DNA of 64,000 nucleotides from Brevibacillus invocatus (GTDB lineage: Bacteria > Bacillota > Bacilli > Brevibacillales > Brevibacillaceae). The translations under genes and the position numbers were made by a program. The notes below the pieces were generated by a model. It made no database searches, was not told where the DNA came from, and was given only the letters and a program-made list of their open reading frames with translations. The DNA is taken from assembly GCF_003710915.1 (NCBI RefSeq), contig NZ_RHHR01000003.1, positions 62,001-126,000 on the forward strand, given 5' to 3'. Positions 17,130 to 28,507 of this stretch are shown piece after piece (the first letter of the stretch is position 1; the number at the start of each line of letters is the position of its first letter).

Positions 17130-18484
17130 ATGGCTCGCTCCTTTAAAAGGGGTAACTGCTCCTGCTCCAACACACGAACGAATGTTCCCTGACAATAATC
17201 AGTTCCAGGCCCATCCAGGCGTACTTTGCAGATTTTCCCGATCATGCTTTCGTCTCCTGCAAACACGACATTCAGATAGTTATCCGAATACCCCATCAAG
17301 AGCCCGCTGTCCGGTGCATCCTTGAATGGGCGCTCAGGGATCACTTCCAGTACATCGCCGACAAATTGTTGGGAGTAGGCCATTTGCAGCTCTTTGTTCA
17401 GTTCCAGCAGTTTCGCCACGCGCTCGTGTTTGATTTCCTCTGGAACTTGATCCGTCATCCGAGCTGCCGGAGTACCCGTGCGCATCGAATAAGGGAATAC
17501 GTGCATCTCGGCAAAACCGATCTTCTGCATGAAGGCGTAGCCCTGTTCAAACTGCTCTTCAGTCTCTCCCGGGAAGCCCACGATCACATCGGTCGTCAAT
17601 GCCACACCCGGAAGTGCTTCGCGGACCTTGACCATTCTTTCATAGAATTCAGCCGTCGTGTACTTGCGGCGCATCCGTTTCAAGACTTCATCATGTCCGG
17701 CTTGCAGCGGCACATGCAGATGTCGCACAACACGGTCGGAATCATTGATTACCTGAATCACTTCATCCGTGATTTGGCTGGCTTCGATCGAGCTGATCCG
17801 GATTCGTTTCAATCCTTCTACCTGATGCAAGTCCAGCAGCAGCTTGGCAAGATTGTAATCCTCCAGGTCTTCCCCGTAGCCTCCTGTATGGATTCCGGTC
17901 AGAACGATTTCCAGATAGCCGGCTTCTACCAGCTTTTTGGCTTGCTCTACCACACTCTCCGGTTGGCGGGAGCGCATCAGGCCGCGCGCCCAGGGAATGA
18001 TGCAGAAGGTGCAGAAGTTGTTGCAGCCCTCTTGAATTTTGAGAGAAGCGCGCGTACGATCTGTAAAATTAGGTACATCCAGCTCCTCGAAATCGCGCGC
18101 TTTCATGATGTTTCCGACCGCATTGATCGGTGTACGCTCGAGGCGAATTTGATCCACGTATTCAATCAGTTTTTCTCGCCCTTGTGTACCGACAATGATG
18201 TCCACGCCTGGAATTTGAGCGATCTCACTCGGAGAGGTTTGCGCATAGCACCCTGTCACGGCTACGATTGCATCTGGATTACGGCGAATCGCACGGCGAA
18301 TCACTTGGCGGCTTTTTTTATCCCCTGTATTGGTTACGGTACATGTATTGATGACGTAAACATCGGCTTCATCCTGTTCAAAGTCAACTCGCTCATAGCC
18401 GTCTGCCTTGAACAGCTGCCAAATTGCTTCTGTTTCATAGCTGTTCACTTTACAACCCAATGTATGAAAAGCAACGGTAGACAT
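17126..18484 (-). CDS. mtaB: tRNA t6A37 methylthiotransferase MtaB
   Basis: Radical-SAM enzyme that converts t6A at position 37 of ANN-decoding tRNAs to ms2t6A. The N-terminal MTTase domain carries cysteines C11, C48 and C79 for an auxiliary Fe-S cluster. The radical-SAM CxxxCxxC is C154, C158, C161 within GCNNFCTFC, and a C-terminal TRAM domain covers about 375-445. Length 452 is normal. ATG at 18484 with AAAGGAGG upstream. Placed directly after rsmE and before the Nudix gene, within the prmA-rsmE-mtaB run. Confidence 0.95.
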   Translation of the reverse strand: MSTVAFHTLGCKVNSYETEAIWQLFKADGYERVDFEQDEADVYVINTCTVTNTGDKKSRQVIRRAIRRNPDAIVAVTGCYAQTSPSEIAQIPGVDIIVGTQGREKLIEYVDQIRLERTPINAVGNIMKARDFEELDVPNFTDRTRASLKIQEGCNNFCTFCIIPWARGLMRSRQPESVVEQAKKLVEAGYLEIVLTGIHTGGYGEDLEDYNLAKLLLDLHQVEGLKRIRISSIEASQITDEVIQVINDSDRVVRHLHVPLQAGHDEVLKRMRRKYTTAEFYERMVKVREALPGVALTTDVIVGFPGETEEQFEQGYAFMQKIGFAEMHVFPYSMRTGTPAARMTDQVPEEIKHERVAKLLELNKELQMAYSQQFVGDVLEVIPERPFKDAPDSGLLMGYSDNYLNVVFAGDESMIGKICKVRLDGPGTDYCQGTFVRVLEQEQLPLLKERAI

Positions 18485-18502
18485 TGCTATTCCTCCTTTC
18501 TT

Positions 18503-19270
18503 CTACGCTTCTCCACCAGTGCCAGCAGCTGCATGTTTTCGTTCGAACTGGTAGGAAGCGCAAGCCAGCACATACTGACTCGCTGTTTCTGTACGCAGGA
18601 TGCGCGGTCCGAGTGAGATCGGCAAGAACCCGTTCGACTCCGCAATTCCTACTTCCTCTGGAGAAAAGCCACCTTCTGGTCCAATCAGTACGAGCAGTGT
18701 ATCGTCTCCCTGCAATTCATCCAGCACCTGATGCAGCGTAGTGCCGCCTTCTTTTTCATAGGCAATCGCACAGCGCGTATACGCATTGGATGCTTTCAAA
18801 GCCTCGCGAAACGAGACAGGTGGAAGAATTTCAGGCAATACAGCCCGATGGGACTGTTCGGCTGCTTCTTTTACGATCTTGCGCCAGCGTTCTAATTTTT
18901 TTGCTTCTTTTTTAGCGTCCAGCTTGACGATAGTGCGTTCAGATGAAAACGGAAAAAAGGAGTACGCCCCAAGTTCCGTCCCCTTTTGCAAGATCCACTC
19001 CATCTTCTCGCCCTTTGGCAACCCTTGTCCAATCGTAATCCGGATTGGCAGCTCACATTGTTCATCCAAAAGCTCCAGCACCTGTGCCTTTACTTCCTTG
19101 GAGGACAGCATGACTAGCTTGGCCAAAGCTGTTCGTCCGGCGCCATTCGAGACAAGGATTTCCTCGCCTTCTTTCGCACGCATGACATTTACGATATGGT
19201 GTACATCGTCGCCTACTATCGAAATCTCGTCTTCAGAAAAGAGATCTGGCTCGACAAAATATCGTTGCAT
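18503..19270 (-). CDS. rsmE: 16S rRNA m3U1498 methyltransferase RsmE
   Basis: SPOUT-class methyltransferase that modifies U1498 of 16S rRNA. The 255-residue protein has a PUA-like N-terminal domain (MQRYFVEPDLFSEDEISIVG), the characteristic GLPKGEKMEWILQKGTELG region and the SPOUT knot motifs IGPEGGFSPEEV and SLGPRILRTETAS near the C-terminus. ATG at 19270 with GAGG 8 bases upstream. It lies 18 bases downstream of prmA and upstream of mtaB, a conserved order. Confidence 0.95.
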   Translation of the reverse strand: MQRYFVEPDLFSEDEISIVGDDVHHIVNVMRAKEGEEILVSNGAGRTALAKLVMLSSKEVKAQVLELLDEQCELPIRITIGQGLPKGEKMEWILQKGTELGAYSFFPFSSERTIVKLDAKKEAKKLERWRKIVKEAAEQSHRAVLPEILPPVSFREALKASNAYTRCAIAYEKEGGTTLHQVLDELQGDDTLLVLIGPEGGFSPEEVGIAESNGFLPISLGPRILRTETASQYVLACASYQFERKHAAAGTGGEA

Positions 19271-19288
19271 CTCGCCAACCTCACTATT

Positions 19289-20230
19289 CTATCGTTTTTT
19301 TGACACAATTGCCACCCAATCATCGATGCAAATGGTTTCCACGATCTCAAGTCCTGACTCTGCCAAAGCTCGTTTTACGTCTGCCTCTCGCGCTTCGATA
19401 ATGCCCGAAGCAATGAAGGTTCCGCCTGGCTTCAACACCCGGGATACATCATCTGTAAAACGGACAATCACTTCTGCCAGGATATTGGCGATCACGATTT
19501 CCACCTGCTCTTCGATTCCATCCAGCAAATTATTCTGTTTCACTGTAATCTTTTCATGGACGCCATTCAGCTCGGTGTTGGCTTGTGCAGAACGCACTGC
19601 AACTTCGTCCAAATCCATTGCCAGGACGTGTTCAGCACCCAGCTTGACCGCAGCAATACTGAGAATGGCTGTTCCAGTCCCTACGTCGTATACACGATCG
19701 CCAGGCGCCATGTACTTTTCGATCGCCCGCAGGCAAAGGATCGTGGTCGGATGTGTGCCTGTACCGAATGCCATGCCGGGGTCCATCTCAATGATCAACT
19801 CTTCTGGTGATCTCAGCTCGTACTCTTCCCACACCGGCTTGATCGTCAAACGATCCGTGACGTGTATCGGCTTGTAGTACTTTTTCCAGGCGTGGGCCCA
19901 CTCGTCTTCGTGAACATCATTGACAGCAATCGTTGCTTTGCCAATATCCAGTCCGTATCCTGTCAATTCGGCCAACTGTTCCTTCAATTCTTCCACTACA
20001 TCGATCAATTCACGACTGTCAGCTGGCAAATATGCCTTGACGAATACGCCCTCGGCTGGAAAATCATCCGGGGAAAGCTGGTAGATTTCACCAAATGGCG
20101 TATCCCAATCGCGATAGAGAACCTCCGGATCCTCAATGACGACGCCGTTGGCACCCAATTCATACAAAAGGCTGGACACCGCCTCTGTAGCTTCCGCAGT
20201 TGTATGGATACTGATTTCTGACCAATTCAT
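19289..20230 (-). CDS. prmA: Ribosomal protein L11 methyltransferase PrmA
   Basis: SAM-dependent methyltransferase that trimethylates several amino groups of ribosomal protein uL11. The 313-residue protein has the N-terminal substrate-recognition domain (MNWSEISIHTTAEATEAVSS), a linker, and the class I core with DVGTGTAILSIAAVKLGA (motif I, about 181-198) and VIANILAEV (motif IV). The ATG at 20230 is favoured by a GGGGAG box; the frame continues to 20248. It follows dnaJ as in B. subtilis and begins about 65 bases downstream of it, across a small GC-rich hairpin. Confidence 0.95.
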   Translation of the reverse strand: MNWSEISIHTTAEATEAVSSLLYELGANGVVIEDPEVLYRDWDTPFGEIYQLSPDDFPAEGVFVKAYLPADSRELIDVVEELKEQLAELTGYGLDIGKATIAVNDVHEDEWAHAWKKYYKPIHVTDRLTIKPVWEEYELRSPEELIIEMDPGMAFGTGTHPTTILCLRAIEKYMAPGDRVYDVGTGTAILSIAAVKLGAEHVLAMDLDEVAVRSAQANTELNGVHEKITVKQNNLLDGIEEQVEIVIANILAEVIVRFTDDVSRVLKPGGTFIASGIIEAREADVKRALAESGLEIVETICIDDWVAIVSKKR

Positions 20231-20287
20231 GAACCTACCACTCCCCACATGATCCTATTACACAGCCTGTTGTGATCCTAGACGCTG

Positions 20288-20309
20288 CCGCGGCATTATT
20301 CGCCGCGGA
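20288..20309. repeat. GC-rich hairpin spanning the dnaJ stop codon
   Basis: Inverted repeat CCGCGGC-gaataat-GCCGCGG covering the last codons and stop of dnaJ. There is no T tract, so it is not a standard terminator; it could stabilise the mRNA end or be a coincidence of GC-rich codons. Confidence 0.5.
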
Positions 20310-21429
20310 ACGCCCGTTTCATTTTTTCAAAAAAGCTCTCGTCTTCTACGCCACCGCCGTGTTGCCCCGGTTTCTCCCCTGACAAGTCGGCCAGTTCACG
20401 CAAAAGCTCTTTTTGCTTGTCACTGAGCTTGGTAGGTGTAATCACACGTACCTTGACATGTTGATCTCCTCTGCCGTTCCCGCGCAAATGAGGAACTCCC
20501 TTGCCACGCAGACGAAAGAACGTTTCGGTCTGGGTACCAGCTGGAATTTTTAGCTTGACACGGCCATCCACCGTCGGGACCTCGATCTCGTCGCCAAGTG
20601 CTGCCTGTGTATACGTAAGCGGAACTTCGCAATAGATATCGTTTCCTTCACGCTCAAAGAACTCATGCTGCTTGACGCGCAATACCACGTACAAGTCTCC
20701 TGGAGGTCCTCCGTTGGCACCTGGTTCTCCTTCGCCAGAAACGCGAAGTTGTGCGCCATCGTCCACACCGGCCGGAATGTTGAGGTGGATCTTGCGGCGT
20801 ACCTTGACCCGCCCGCTTCCACGGCAGGAAGAGCACTGCTCTTTGAATACTTTCCCTTTTCCTTCACAAGTCGTACAAACGCGTCGATTTACAATGCGGC
20901 CAAATGGCGTGTTCGCTGCCACTTCCTGCTGTCCCGTTCCGCTGCACGTCTTGCACGTTTCCACACCGGTTCCCGGCTTTGCTCCAGAGCCGTGACAGGT
21001 ATCGCACTCCGCTTCTTTCGGGATCTCTACGTCTGTCTCCTTGCCAAACACGGCATCGAGAAACTCAATGCTCAAGCCAAATTGTAAATCGGCGCCTTTA
21101 CGTGGCGCGTTTGGATTCGCTCTTCTCGCACCGCCGCCGAAGAACATATCAAAAATATCGCCAAAGCCACCCATGCCCGATCCGTCAAAACCGCCACCGC
21201 CGAAGCCCTGATTGGGGTCTTGGTGACCAAAGCGGTCATATTGCGCCCGTTTTTGCGGTTCCGACAGGACGTCGTAGGCTTCCTTTACTTCCTTGAACTT
21301 TTCCTCGGCATCTGCCTCTTTATTCACATCCGGGTGATACTGACGCGCAAGCTTGCGATACGCTTTTTTGATATCATCCGCGCTCGCATCCTTGGCTACG
21401 CCCAGCACCTCGTAGAAATCGCGTTTCAT
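20296..21429 (-). CDS. dnaJ: Chaperone protein DnaJ (Hsp40)
   Basis: Co-chaperone that stimulates DnaK ATPase and delivers unfolded clients. The J domain (1-70) has the HPD motif at 32-34, followed by a Gly/Phe-rich linker ([17 protein letters not shown]), and four zinc-finger repeats [24 protein letters not shown] and CSSCRGSG (about 140-210). The C-terminal substrate-binding domains end near 360. Full-length type I DnaJ of 377 residues. A strong terminator lies between dnaK and this gene, so its level is likely lower than that of dnaK. Confidence 0.97.
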   Translation of the reverse strand: MKRDFYEVLGVAKDASADDIKKAYRKLARQYHPDVNKEADAEEKFKEVKEAYDVLSEPQKRAQYDRFGHQDPNQGFGGGGFDGSGMGGFGDIFDMFFGGGARRANPNAPRKGADLQFGLSIEFLDAVFGKETDVEIPKEAECDTCHGSGAKPGTGVETCKTCSGTGQQEVAANTPFGRIVNRRVCTTCEGKGKVFKEQCSSCRGSGRVKVRRKIHLNIPAGVDDGAQLRVSGEGEPGANGGPPGDLYVVLRVKQHEFFEREGNDIYCEVPLTYTQAALGDEIEVPTVDGRVKLKIPAGTQTETFFRLRGKGVPHLRGNGRGDQHVKVRVITPTKLSDKQKELLRELADLSGEKPGQHGGGVEDESFFEKMKRAFRGE

Positions 21430-21483
21430 CTCCTAGATCACTCCCATGACAGTCAACTGTTATCATAGCATGTGACAGACTTG

Positions 21484-21520
21484 AAAAAAAGTCAAAGTCA
21501 CAGCTCGTGACTTTGACTTT
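21484..21520 (-). terminator. Strong terminator between dnaK and dnaJ
   Basis: Perfect 14-base stem AAAGTCAAAGTCAC / GTGACTTTGACTTT with a 5-base loop followed by seven or more T residues on the minus strand. Placed 36 bases after the dnaK stop. Confidence 0.9.
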
Positions 21521-21555
21521 CAGTGGGTCACATTGTGAAGAAAAGGCCAACGTGA

Positions 21556-23427
<1,872 letters not shown>

Positions 23428-23451
23428 TTAATAAATATGGTTACGACTGTC

Positions 23452-23994
23452 TTAAGCGTTTACCTTGACCATCGATGGGCGAACTACACGATCCTTGAAC
23501 ATGTAGCCTTTTTGCAGCTCTTCGACGACAATGCCGGAATCTACATCTGGCTCCTGGGTTTGCATGACAGCCTGATGGATGTGTGGATCAAACGGCTGAC
23601 CAGCCGCCTGGATGGCTTGCAGTCCTTCTTTTTCAAAGACTTGAACCATCTGGCGGTAAACCATGTCCACGCCTGTCAACAGGGACTCTACCGTCATGGA
23701 TTCCTTGTCCGCTGCCATCGCCCGCTCGAAGTTATCCAGAACAGGCAATAGCTCTTCCACAATCTTTTGTGAAGCGTATTTCGCCAGGTCTTCCTGCTCC
23801 TTGCGAACACGTCTTCTCAGGTTATCCATGTCGGCCATGGCACGAAGCATTTTACTCTGGTTTTCTTCTGCTTGCGCCTTCCACTGAGCTGCTTCTTGCT
23901 CCCAGTTTACGTCAGTCGCTTCAGTCTGCTCTGCCGTCTCCGTGTTTTGCTCCTCTTCGGCTGTCATTTCTTTCGTCCACTTTTCATCACTCAA
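23452..23994 (-). CDS. grpE: Nucleotide exchange factor GrpE
   Basis: Dimeric co-chaperone that releases ADP from DnaK. The 180-residue protein has an acidic, Gln/Glu-rich N-terminus, a long coiled-coil with ENQSKMLRAMADMDNLRRR (about 59-77) and the C-terminal beta domain with GQPFDPHIHQAV (about 130-141), which contacts DnaK. The start is probably TTG at 23994, which has AGGAGG 9 bases upstream; the frame opens at 24021 without such a site. A rare start codon would moderate GrpE synthesis relative to DnaK. Confidence 0.95.
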   Translation of the reverse strand: MSDEKWTKEMTAEEEQNTETAEQTEATDVNWEQEAAQWKAQAEENQSKMLRAMADMDNLRRRVRKEQEDLAKYASQKIVEELLPVLDNFERAMAADKESMTVESLLTGVDMVYRQMVQVFEKEGLQAIQAAGQPFDPHIHQAVMQTQEPDVDSGIVVEELQKGYMFKDRVVRPSMVKVNA

Positions 23995-24062
23995 CTCGAA
24001 ATACCTCCTGCGGCTCTGCACCGATCTAAAGGATCGGCAGCCCTTTCAATCGTTACCTTCAT

Positions 24063-25091
24063 TTATTTCTCAAACTGCGAAGTCAGCATGCGCGACAGCC
24101 CTTCAGTCAGATGATTGAGCACGGTGATGACTCTTCCGTATTCCATCCTAGTCGGACCTAGAATCCCCACCATTCCCACCGGCTTTCCCCCAAGAGAATA
24201 GGAAGTGGTGATAATACTGCATTGCTTAATCGCGTCTAGCTGATTTTCTTGACCGATGCGCACCGTCAGGCCATTTGCCTGGCCTCCGAGCAGATGAAGC
24301 AGCTGATCGTTTTGTTCCAACAGCTCCAGGATGTCTTTTACCTTGTCAACGTCCCGAAATTCCGGCTGATTCAAAATCTTTGTCGCCCCTCGCAGACAGA
24401 CACGTTCTGTTTCTTCCTGTATGAGTGACTGATCAAGGATTTGAAGCATTTCCTCGTACTGCTCGGTATGTCGCTTCATTTCACCAGATATCTCCTGATA
24501 CAGGCGTTGCCGCAGCTGCCAGAGCGGCACGTCGGCTAAACGGTGGTTGAGGAGGTTAACCAGTTGTTCAATCTCACTGGCACCGATACCCTCAGGAAGA
24601 TCAATGAGTTTGTTTTCCACGCGCCCCGTATGCGTGACAACAATCGCTACTGCCTGCGCCTCGTTCAATGGAACAATCTGCACATTTCTCAGCTTATGCT
24701 CAAAAATTTCAGGACCAAGCACAATCGCCGTGTAGTTGGTTAGCTGTGTTAAAATCTGGGCTGTGTACTCCACCACTTGTTCGGCGTGGAAAATTTGTTC
24801 GGCAAACAACTGTTTTAGTTTAACCAGATCTTCCTCATTTAAAAGATGAGGCTGGATCAGGTTGTCAACGTAAAACCGGTATCCTTTCGTAGAAGGAACG
24901 CGGCCTGCCGAAGTATGCGGCTGCTCCAGATACCCCAGCTCTTCCAGGTCTGACATTTCGTTGCGAATCGTAGCCGATGAAAAGCCGATGTCTTCCCGTT
25001 TGGAAATCGTGCGGGAGCCAACAGGTTCGGCAGTATGAATGTAATTATCGACAATCGCATTCAAAATCAGTTGTTGACGGTCTGATAACAT
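24063..25091 (-). CDS. hrcA: Heat-inducible transcription repressor HrcA
   Basis: Repressor of class I heat-shock genes that binds the CIRCE element, with GroEL as temperature-sensing partner. The 342-residue protein has the winged-helix N-terminus MLSDRQQLILNAIVDNYIHTAEPVGSRTISK, a DNA-recognition part (GFSSATIRNEMSDLEELGYL) and the C-terminal GAF-like domain ending in MEYGRVITVLNHLTEGLSRML. The ATG at 25091 is the usual HrcA start, with GGAGG 12 bases ahead; the longer frame to 25181 would run through the CIRCE site and promoter and is rejected. Confidence 0.97.
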   Translation of the reverse strand: MLSDRQQLILNAIVDNYIHTAEPVGSRTISKREDIGFSSATIRNEMSDLEELGYLEQPHTSAGRVPSTKGYRFYVDNLIQPHLLNEEDLVKLKQLFAEQIFHAEQVVEYTAQILTQLTNYTAIVLGPEIFEHKLRNVQIVPLNEAQAVAIVVTHTGRVENKLIDLPEGIGASEIEQLVNLLNHRLADVPLWQLRQRLYQEISGEMKRHTEQYEEMLQILDQSLIQEETERVCLRGATKILNQPEFRDVDKVKDILELLEQNDQLLHLLGGQANGLTVRIGQENQLDAIKQCSIITTSYSLGGKPVGMVGILGPTRMEYGRVITVLNHLTEGLSRMLTSQFEK

Positions 25092-25114
25092 AAGCTCACT
25101 TCGCCTCCCTGTTG

Positions 25115-25141
25115 TTAGCACTCCTAGCCAGCGAGTGCTAA
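25115..25141. promoter_or_regulatory. CIRCE operator (HrcA binding site)
   Basis: Perfect CIRCE inverted repeat TTAGCACTC-N9-GAGTGCTAA located between the promoter and the hrcA start. HrcA binding here represses hrcA-grpE-dnaK and probably the genes downstream. No further copy is seen in this window. Confidence 0.97.
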
Positions 25142-25152
25142 ATCTACTTACT

Positions 25153-25181
25153 AAATTATCAATAGTAGAAGGATTTGTCAA
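25153..25181 (-). promoter_or_regulatory. Sigma-A promoter of the hrcA-grpE-dnaK operon
   Basis: Minus-strand TTGACA, 17-base spacer, TAATTT, directly upstream of the CIRCE element so that transcription starts inside or next to the operator. Confidence 0.8.
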
Positions 25182-25219
25182 CGGACTTCGGCGAGTTATT
25201 ACGCGATTTTCGACAGGAT

Positions 25220-26359
25220 TTACCGTAAAAAGCGTGCGAACACCTCATTGCCAAGAGGCAAGCCTTTTTCGGTCAGCCGCAAATAACCACCTTTTTCTTC
25301 CAGCATGCCTTTCTCTCTTTCTTCCTTCATGATTGTTCCGAAAACATCTTGGGCTGCCACGCCAAATCGGTTGGCAAACCGAGGCAAATCGACCCCTTCT
25401 CTCAAACGCAAGCCCAATATCATCTGCTCTTCCATCGCATCTTCCACTGGGACGACAAACTGCTCCACTCGCGGCAGACCTTCCTTGCTCATCTGCAAGT
25501 AGACAGCCAGCGGTCCGGCGTTGACATGTCTTTCTCCATTTACATAGCCGTGTGCTCCTGCACCCAAACCATAGTATTCGTTATTGAGCCAATAGGTTTT
25601 GTTATGTTGGCTTTCAAAGCCCGGCTTGGCGAAATTGCTAATCTCATATTGTGCGTAGCCCTGTTTCTCCATCTCCTCGATCAAGATGAGGTACATCTCA
25701 AGCTCGGTTTCTTCTGAAGGCAAGGGCAGCTGATCCTTCTGGTAGAGCGTGTGGAACAAGGTATTTTCCTCGACCTTTAGGCTGTATGCGGAAAAATGAG
25801 TCGTCCCCAGGGCAAATGCCTTGTCCAGTGTCTCGCGAAAAATCGGCAGCGTTTGGTCTGGCAAACCGAACATCAAGTCGATCGTCAAATTCTCGAAGCC
25901 AACGGAACGGGCGTTGTCCACACTGCGGTACACATCATCCGTGTTGTGGATGCGGCCCAAGCGCTTCAGCAAAGCATTGTCGAAGGATTGAACGCCAAAG
26001 CTGAGGCGATTGACACCCAGCTCTCGCATCAACCGCAGCTTGTTTACATCGGTTGTTCCCGGGTTGGCCTCCATTGTAAATTCCACATCGGGAGTCAGAT
26101 GACGTCCCAAATAGTGCTGAACGGTTTCCAGAAACATCCGCATTTGTTCCTGATCGAGAAAGGTCGGCGTCCCTCCGCCTACAAAAATCGTTTTCACAGG
26201 CTCCAACTGCCGATTGGCAAAGGTGAGCTCCATCTCCCGCTTTAACGCTTCGAGGTAATCCCACACCAATTGCGGGTTGTTGGTCACAAACGAGTTGAAG
26301 TCACAGTAGTAGCATTTATTCGTACAAAAGGGAATGTGGATATAAACCGAGTGAGGCAT
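25220..26359 (-). CDS. hemW: Haem chaperone HemW (radical-SAM, HemN-like)
   Basis: Radical-SAM protein once annotated as coproporphyrinogen III oxidase; the HemW branch binds haem and transfers it to targets. The 379-residue protein has the single N-terminal cluster CTNKCYYC (C12, C16, C19), FVGGGTPT, GVQSFDNALLKRLGR and the HemW-type HNKTYWLN motif (about 241-248). The C-terminal winged-helix (LRLTEKGLPLGNEVFARFL) is complete. It lacks the N-terminal Cys-containing extension of true HemN. ATG at 26359 with AAAGGAGG upstream. It lies between lepA and hrcA, the conserved order. Confidence 0.9.
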   Translation of the reverse strand: MPHSVYIHIPFCTNKCYYCDFNSFVTNNPQLVWDYLEALKREMELTFANRQLEPVKTIFVGGGTPTFLDQEQMRMFLETVQHYLGRHLTPDVEFTMEANPGTTDVNKLRLMRELGVNRLSFGVQSFDNALLKRLGRIHNTDDVYRSVDNARSVGFENLTIDLMFGLPDQTLPIFRETLDKAFALGTTHFSAYSLKVEENTLFHTLYQKDQLPLPSEETELEMYLILIEEMEKQGYAQYEISNFAKPGFESQHNKTYWLNNEYYGLGAGAHGYVNGERHVNAGPLAVYLQMSKEGLPRVEQFVVPVEDAMEEQMILGLRLREGVDLPRFANRFGVAAQDVFGTIMKEEREKGMLEEKGGYLRLTEKGLPLGNEVFARFLR

Positions 26360-26392
26360 GACCCGCTTCCCTCCTTTCACGATAGTAGAATG

Positions 26393-26417
26393 GAAAAGAC
26401 CTGACACAAGGTCAGGC
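26393..26417 (-). terminator. Terminator directly after lepA
   Basis: Stem CCTGAC-cttgt-GTCAGG with a TTTT tract on the minus strand, abutting the lepA stop codon and leaving 33 bases before the hemW start. Confidence 0.7.
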
Positions 26418-28238
26418 CTACTTCTTATTATCATCCATGCGCAATACGGCCATGAAAGCCTCTTGTGGAACCTCGACGGAACCGACAGATTTCATGCGCT
26501 TCTTCCCTTCTTTTTGCTTCTCCAAGAGCTTGCGTTTACGCGAGATGTCCCCACCGTAACACTTGGCGAGCACGTTTTTACGCAAAGCACTGATCGTTTC
26601 ACGAGCAACGACTTTTTGCCCGATGGTCGCTTGGATCGGCACTTCAAATTGCTGGCGAGGAATCAATTCCTTCAGCTTTTCGCAGATGACTTTCCCGCGG
26701 GCATATGCGGTATCCTTATGCACGATAAAGGAGAGTGCATCGACCATCTCGCCGTTGAGGAGAATATCCATTTTCACCAGCTTGGACGCCTTGTAGCCAC
26801 CCAGCTCGTAGTCAAAGGAGGCATATCCTCTCGTTCCTGATTTCAAGAGGTCAAAGAAATCGTACACGATCTCGGACAAAGGCATGTCGTATTTCAACTG
26901 TACGCGGTTCTCGCCCATGTATTGCATGTCGAGGAATTCTCCGCGCTTGCCTTGGCAAAGCTGCATGACATCTCCGACATATTCTTTTGGCACCATGACG
27001 GTAGAGGTGACATACGGCTCCTCGATCATTTCGATCTTTTGAGCATCAGGCATTTTCGAAGGGTTGTCGATTTCGAAAACCTCGCCGTTGGTTCTGGTGA
27101 TGCGGTAAATTACGCTCGGTGCTGTCGTGATCAGATTGATGTTAAATTCCCGCTCAATCCGCTCCTGGATGATTTCCATGTGCAGCAAGCCAAGGAATCC
27201 GCATCGGAAGCCAAAGCCCAATGCTTGAGATGTTTCTGGCTCAAATTGCAACGAAGCATCATTGAGCTGCAGTTTTTCCAACGCTTCTCGCAGGTCGTTG
27301 TACTCGCTGGTCTCGATTGGATACAGACCGCAGAATACCATCGGATTGATCTTGCGGTAGCCCGGCAACGGGTCTGAAGCTGGTCTTGCTGCATCCGTGA
27401 TGGTATCCCCCACACGGGTGTCACCGACTGTCTTGATAGAAGCGGCGACATAGCCAACATCCCCAACGGTCAGTTCTTCTACCTGCGTCTGGCGCGGTGT
27501 CGTGGTACCGATTTCCGTAACTTCAAAGGACTTGCCTGTCGCCATCATCTTGATCTTCATACCTTTGCGCAAGGTACCGTTGATGACCCGAATCGAAGCA
27601 ATGACACCGCGATAGGCATCGAAGTAGGAGTCGAAGATCAGTGCTTGCAGCGGTGCATCTGGATCTCCCTCTGGAGCAGGTACTTTTTTCACAACCGCTT
27701 CCAGTACTTCCTTGATCCCGATACCCGCTTTGGCGGAAGTCAGAACGGCTTCACTGGCATCCAGCCCGATTACGTCTTCTACCTCTTGCTTCACACGCTC
27801 AGGCTCAGCACTTGGCAGGTCGATTTTATTCACCACAGGAAGGATTTCCAGATTGTTGTCCAACGCCAGGTAGACGTTTGCCAACGTCTGTGCTTCAATC
27901 CCTTGGGCAGCATCCACGACCAGAATCGCTCCTTCACAGGCTGCGAGACTGCGGGATACTTCGTACGTAAAGTCCACGTGTCCAGGGGTGTCGATGAGAT
28001 GGAGAATGTACTCTTCGCCATCATCAGCTTTATAGTTCAAACGCACAGCATTCAGTTTGATCGTAATGCCGCGCTCTCTTTCCAGATCCATCGAATCCAG
28101 AAACTGTGCTTCCATCTCACGTGATGACAACGCTCCGGTAAGCTCTAAAATCCGGTCAGCAAGTGTCGACTTGCCGTGGTCAATGTGGGCGATGATGGAG
28201 AAATTTCGTATCCTTTTTTGTCTTTCACGACGATCCAT
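26418..28238 (-). CDS. lepA: Elongation factor 4 (LepA)
   Basis: Ribosomal GTPase EF4, proposed to act on stalled ribosomes by back-translocation or in 30S assembly. The 606-residue protein has G1 AHIDHGKST (about 16-24), DTPGHVD (G3) and NKIDLPSA (G4), then EF-G-like domains. The LepA-specific C-terminal domain includes [29 protein letters not shown] near the end. The chosen ATG at 28238 precedes [18 protein letters not shown] and has GGAGGG upstream; the frame continues to 28274. The 5-prime leader of about 140 bases holds the repeat and hairpins described separately. Confidence 0.97.
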   Translation of the reverse strand: MDRRERQKRIRNFSIIAHIDHGKSTLADRILELTGALSSREMEAQFLDSMDLERERGITIKLNAVRLNYKADDGEEYILHLIDTPGHVDFTYEVSRSLAACEGAILVVDAAQGIEAQTLANVYLALDNNLEILPVVNKIDLPSAEPERVKQEVEDVIGLDASEAVLTSAKAGIGIKEVLEAVVKKVPAPEGDPDAPLQALIFDSYFDAYRGVIASIRVINGTLRKGMKIKMMATGKSFEVTEIGTTTPRQTQVEELTVGDVGYVAASIKTVGDTRVGDTITDAARPASDPLPGYRKINPMVFCGLYPIETSEYNDLREALEKLQLNDASLQFEPETSQALGFGFRCGFLGLLHMEIIQERIEREFNINLITTAPSVIYRITRTNGEVFEIDNPSKMPDAQKIEMIEEPYVTSTVMVPKEYVGDVMQLCQGKRGEFLDMQYMGENRVQLKYDMPLSEIVYDFFDLLKSGTRGYASFDYELGGYKASKLVKMDILLNGEMVDALSFIVHKDTAYARGKVICEKLKELIPRQQFEVPIQATIGQKVVARETISALRKNVLAKCYGGDISRKRKLLEKQKEGKKRMKSVGSVEVPQEAFMAVLRMDDNKK

Positions 28239-28293
28239 TGACTGTTTGTTCCCTCCCACGCGAATCCATTCCATCGTTCCAGATTGCGTCTTG

Positions 28294-28367
28294 CAAAATG
28301 GTCATTGCCATTTTGCTGACCGCAAGCGGTCACATCCACATGTATGAAAAACATCGAAACGTTTTTC
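28294..28367 (+). repeat. Hairpin-rich dispersed repeat, copy 1 (lepA/GNAT gap)
   Basis: About 74 bases on the plus strand containing CAAAATGG-tcattg-CCATTTTG, GACCGC-aa-GCGGTC and GAAAAACATCGAAACGTTTTTC, three consecutive inverted repeats. From TGACCGCAAG to the end, roughly 43 of 52 positions match a second copy at 40954-41020 on the opposite strand. The element lies in the leader of lepA (antisense to it). Confidence 0.75.
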
Positions 28368-28388
28368 ACGAAAAATACGCTAACGGTA

Positions 28389-28417
28389 ATTATAACAAAC
28401 GCTGGATATAGTAGCAA
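28389..28417 (-). promoter_or_regulatory. Sigma-A promoter of lepA
   Basis: Minus-strand TTGCTA, 17-base spacer, consensus TATAAT. Predicts a lepA leader of about 140 bases that includes the structured repeat. Confidence 0.75.
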
Positions 28418-28507
28418 CAAAAGAGAAATGGGTGTTTGCCACTACGGGACTCGTCACCTTCCACAATTTATGGTAAAGTATGGATCATCAAAAGGGGGAA
28501 TGTATGT

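Noticed and set aside
17366-18616. 416-codon open frame on the plus strand
   Set aside because: Antisense to mtaB with no recognisable motif; a shadow of the real gene.
18786-19877. 363-codon open frame on the plus strand
   Set aside because: Antisense to rsmE and prmA, Ser/Ile-rich low-information translation; shadow frame.
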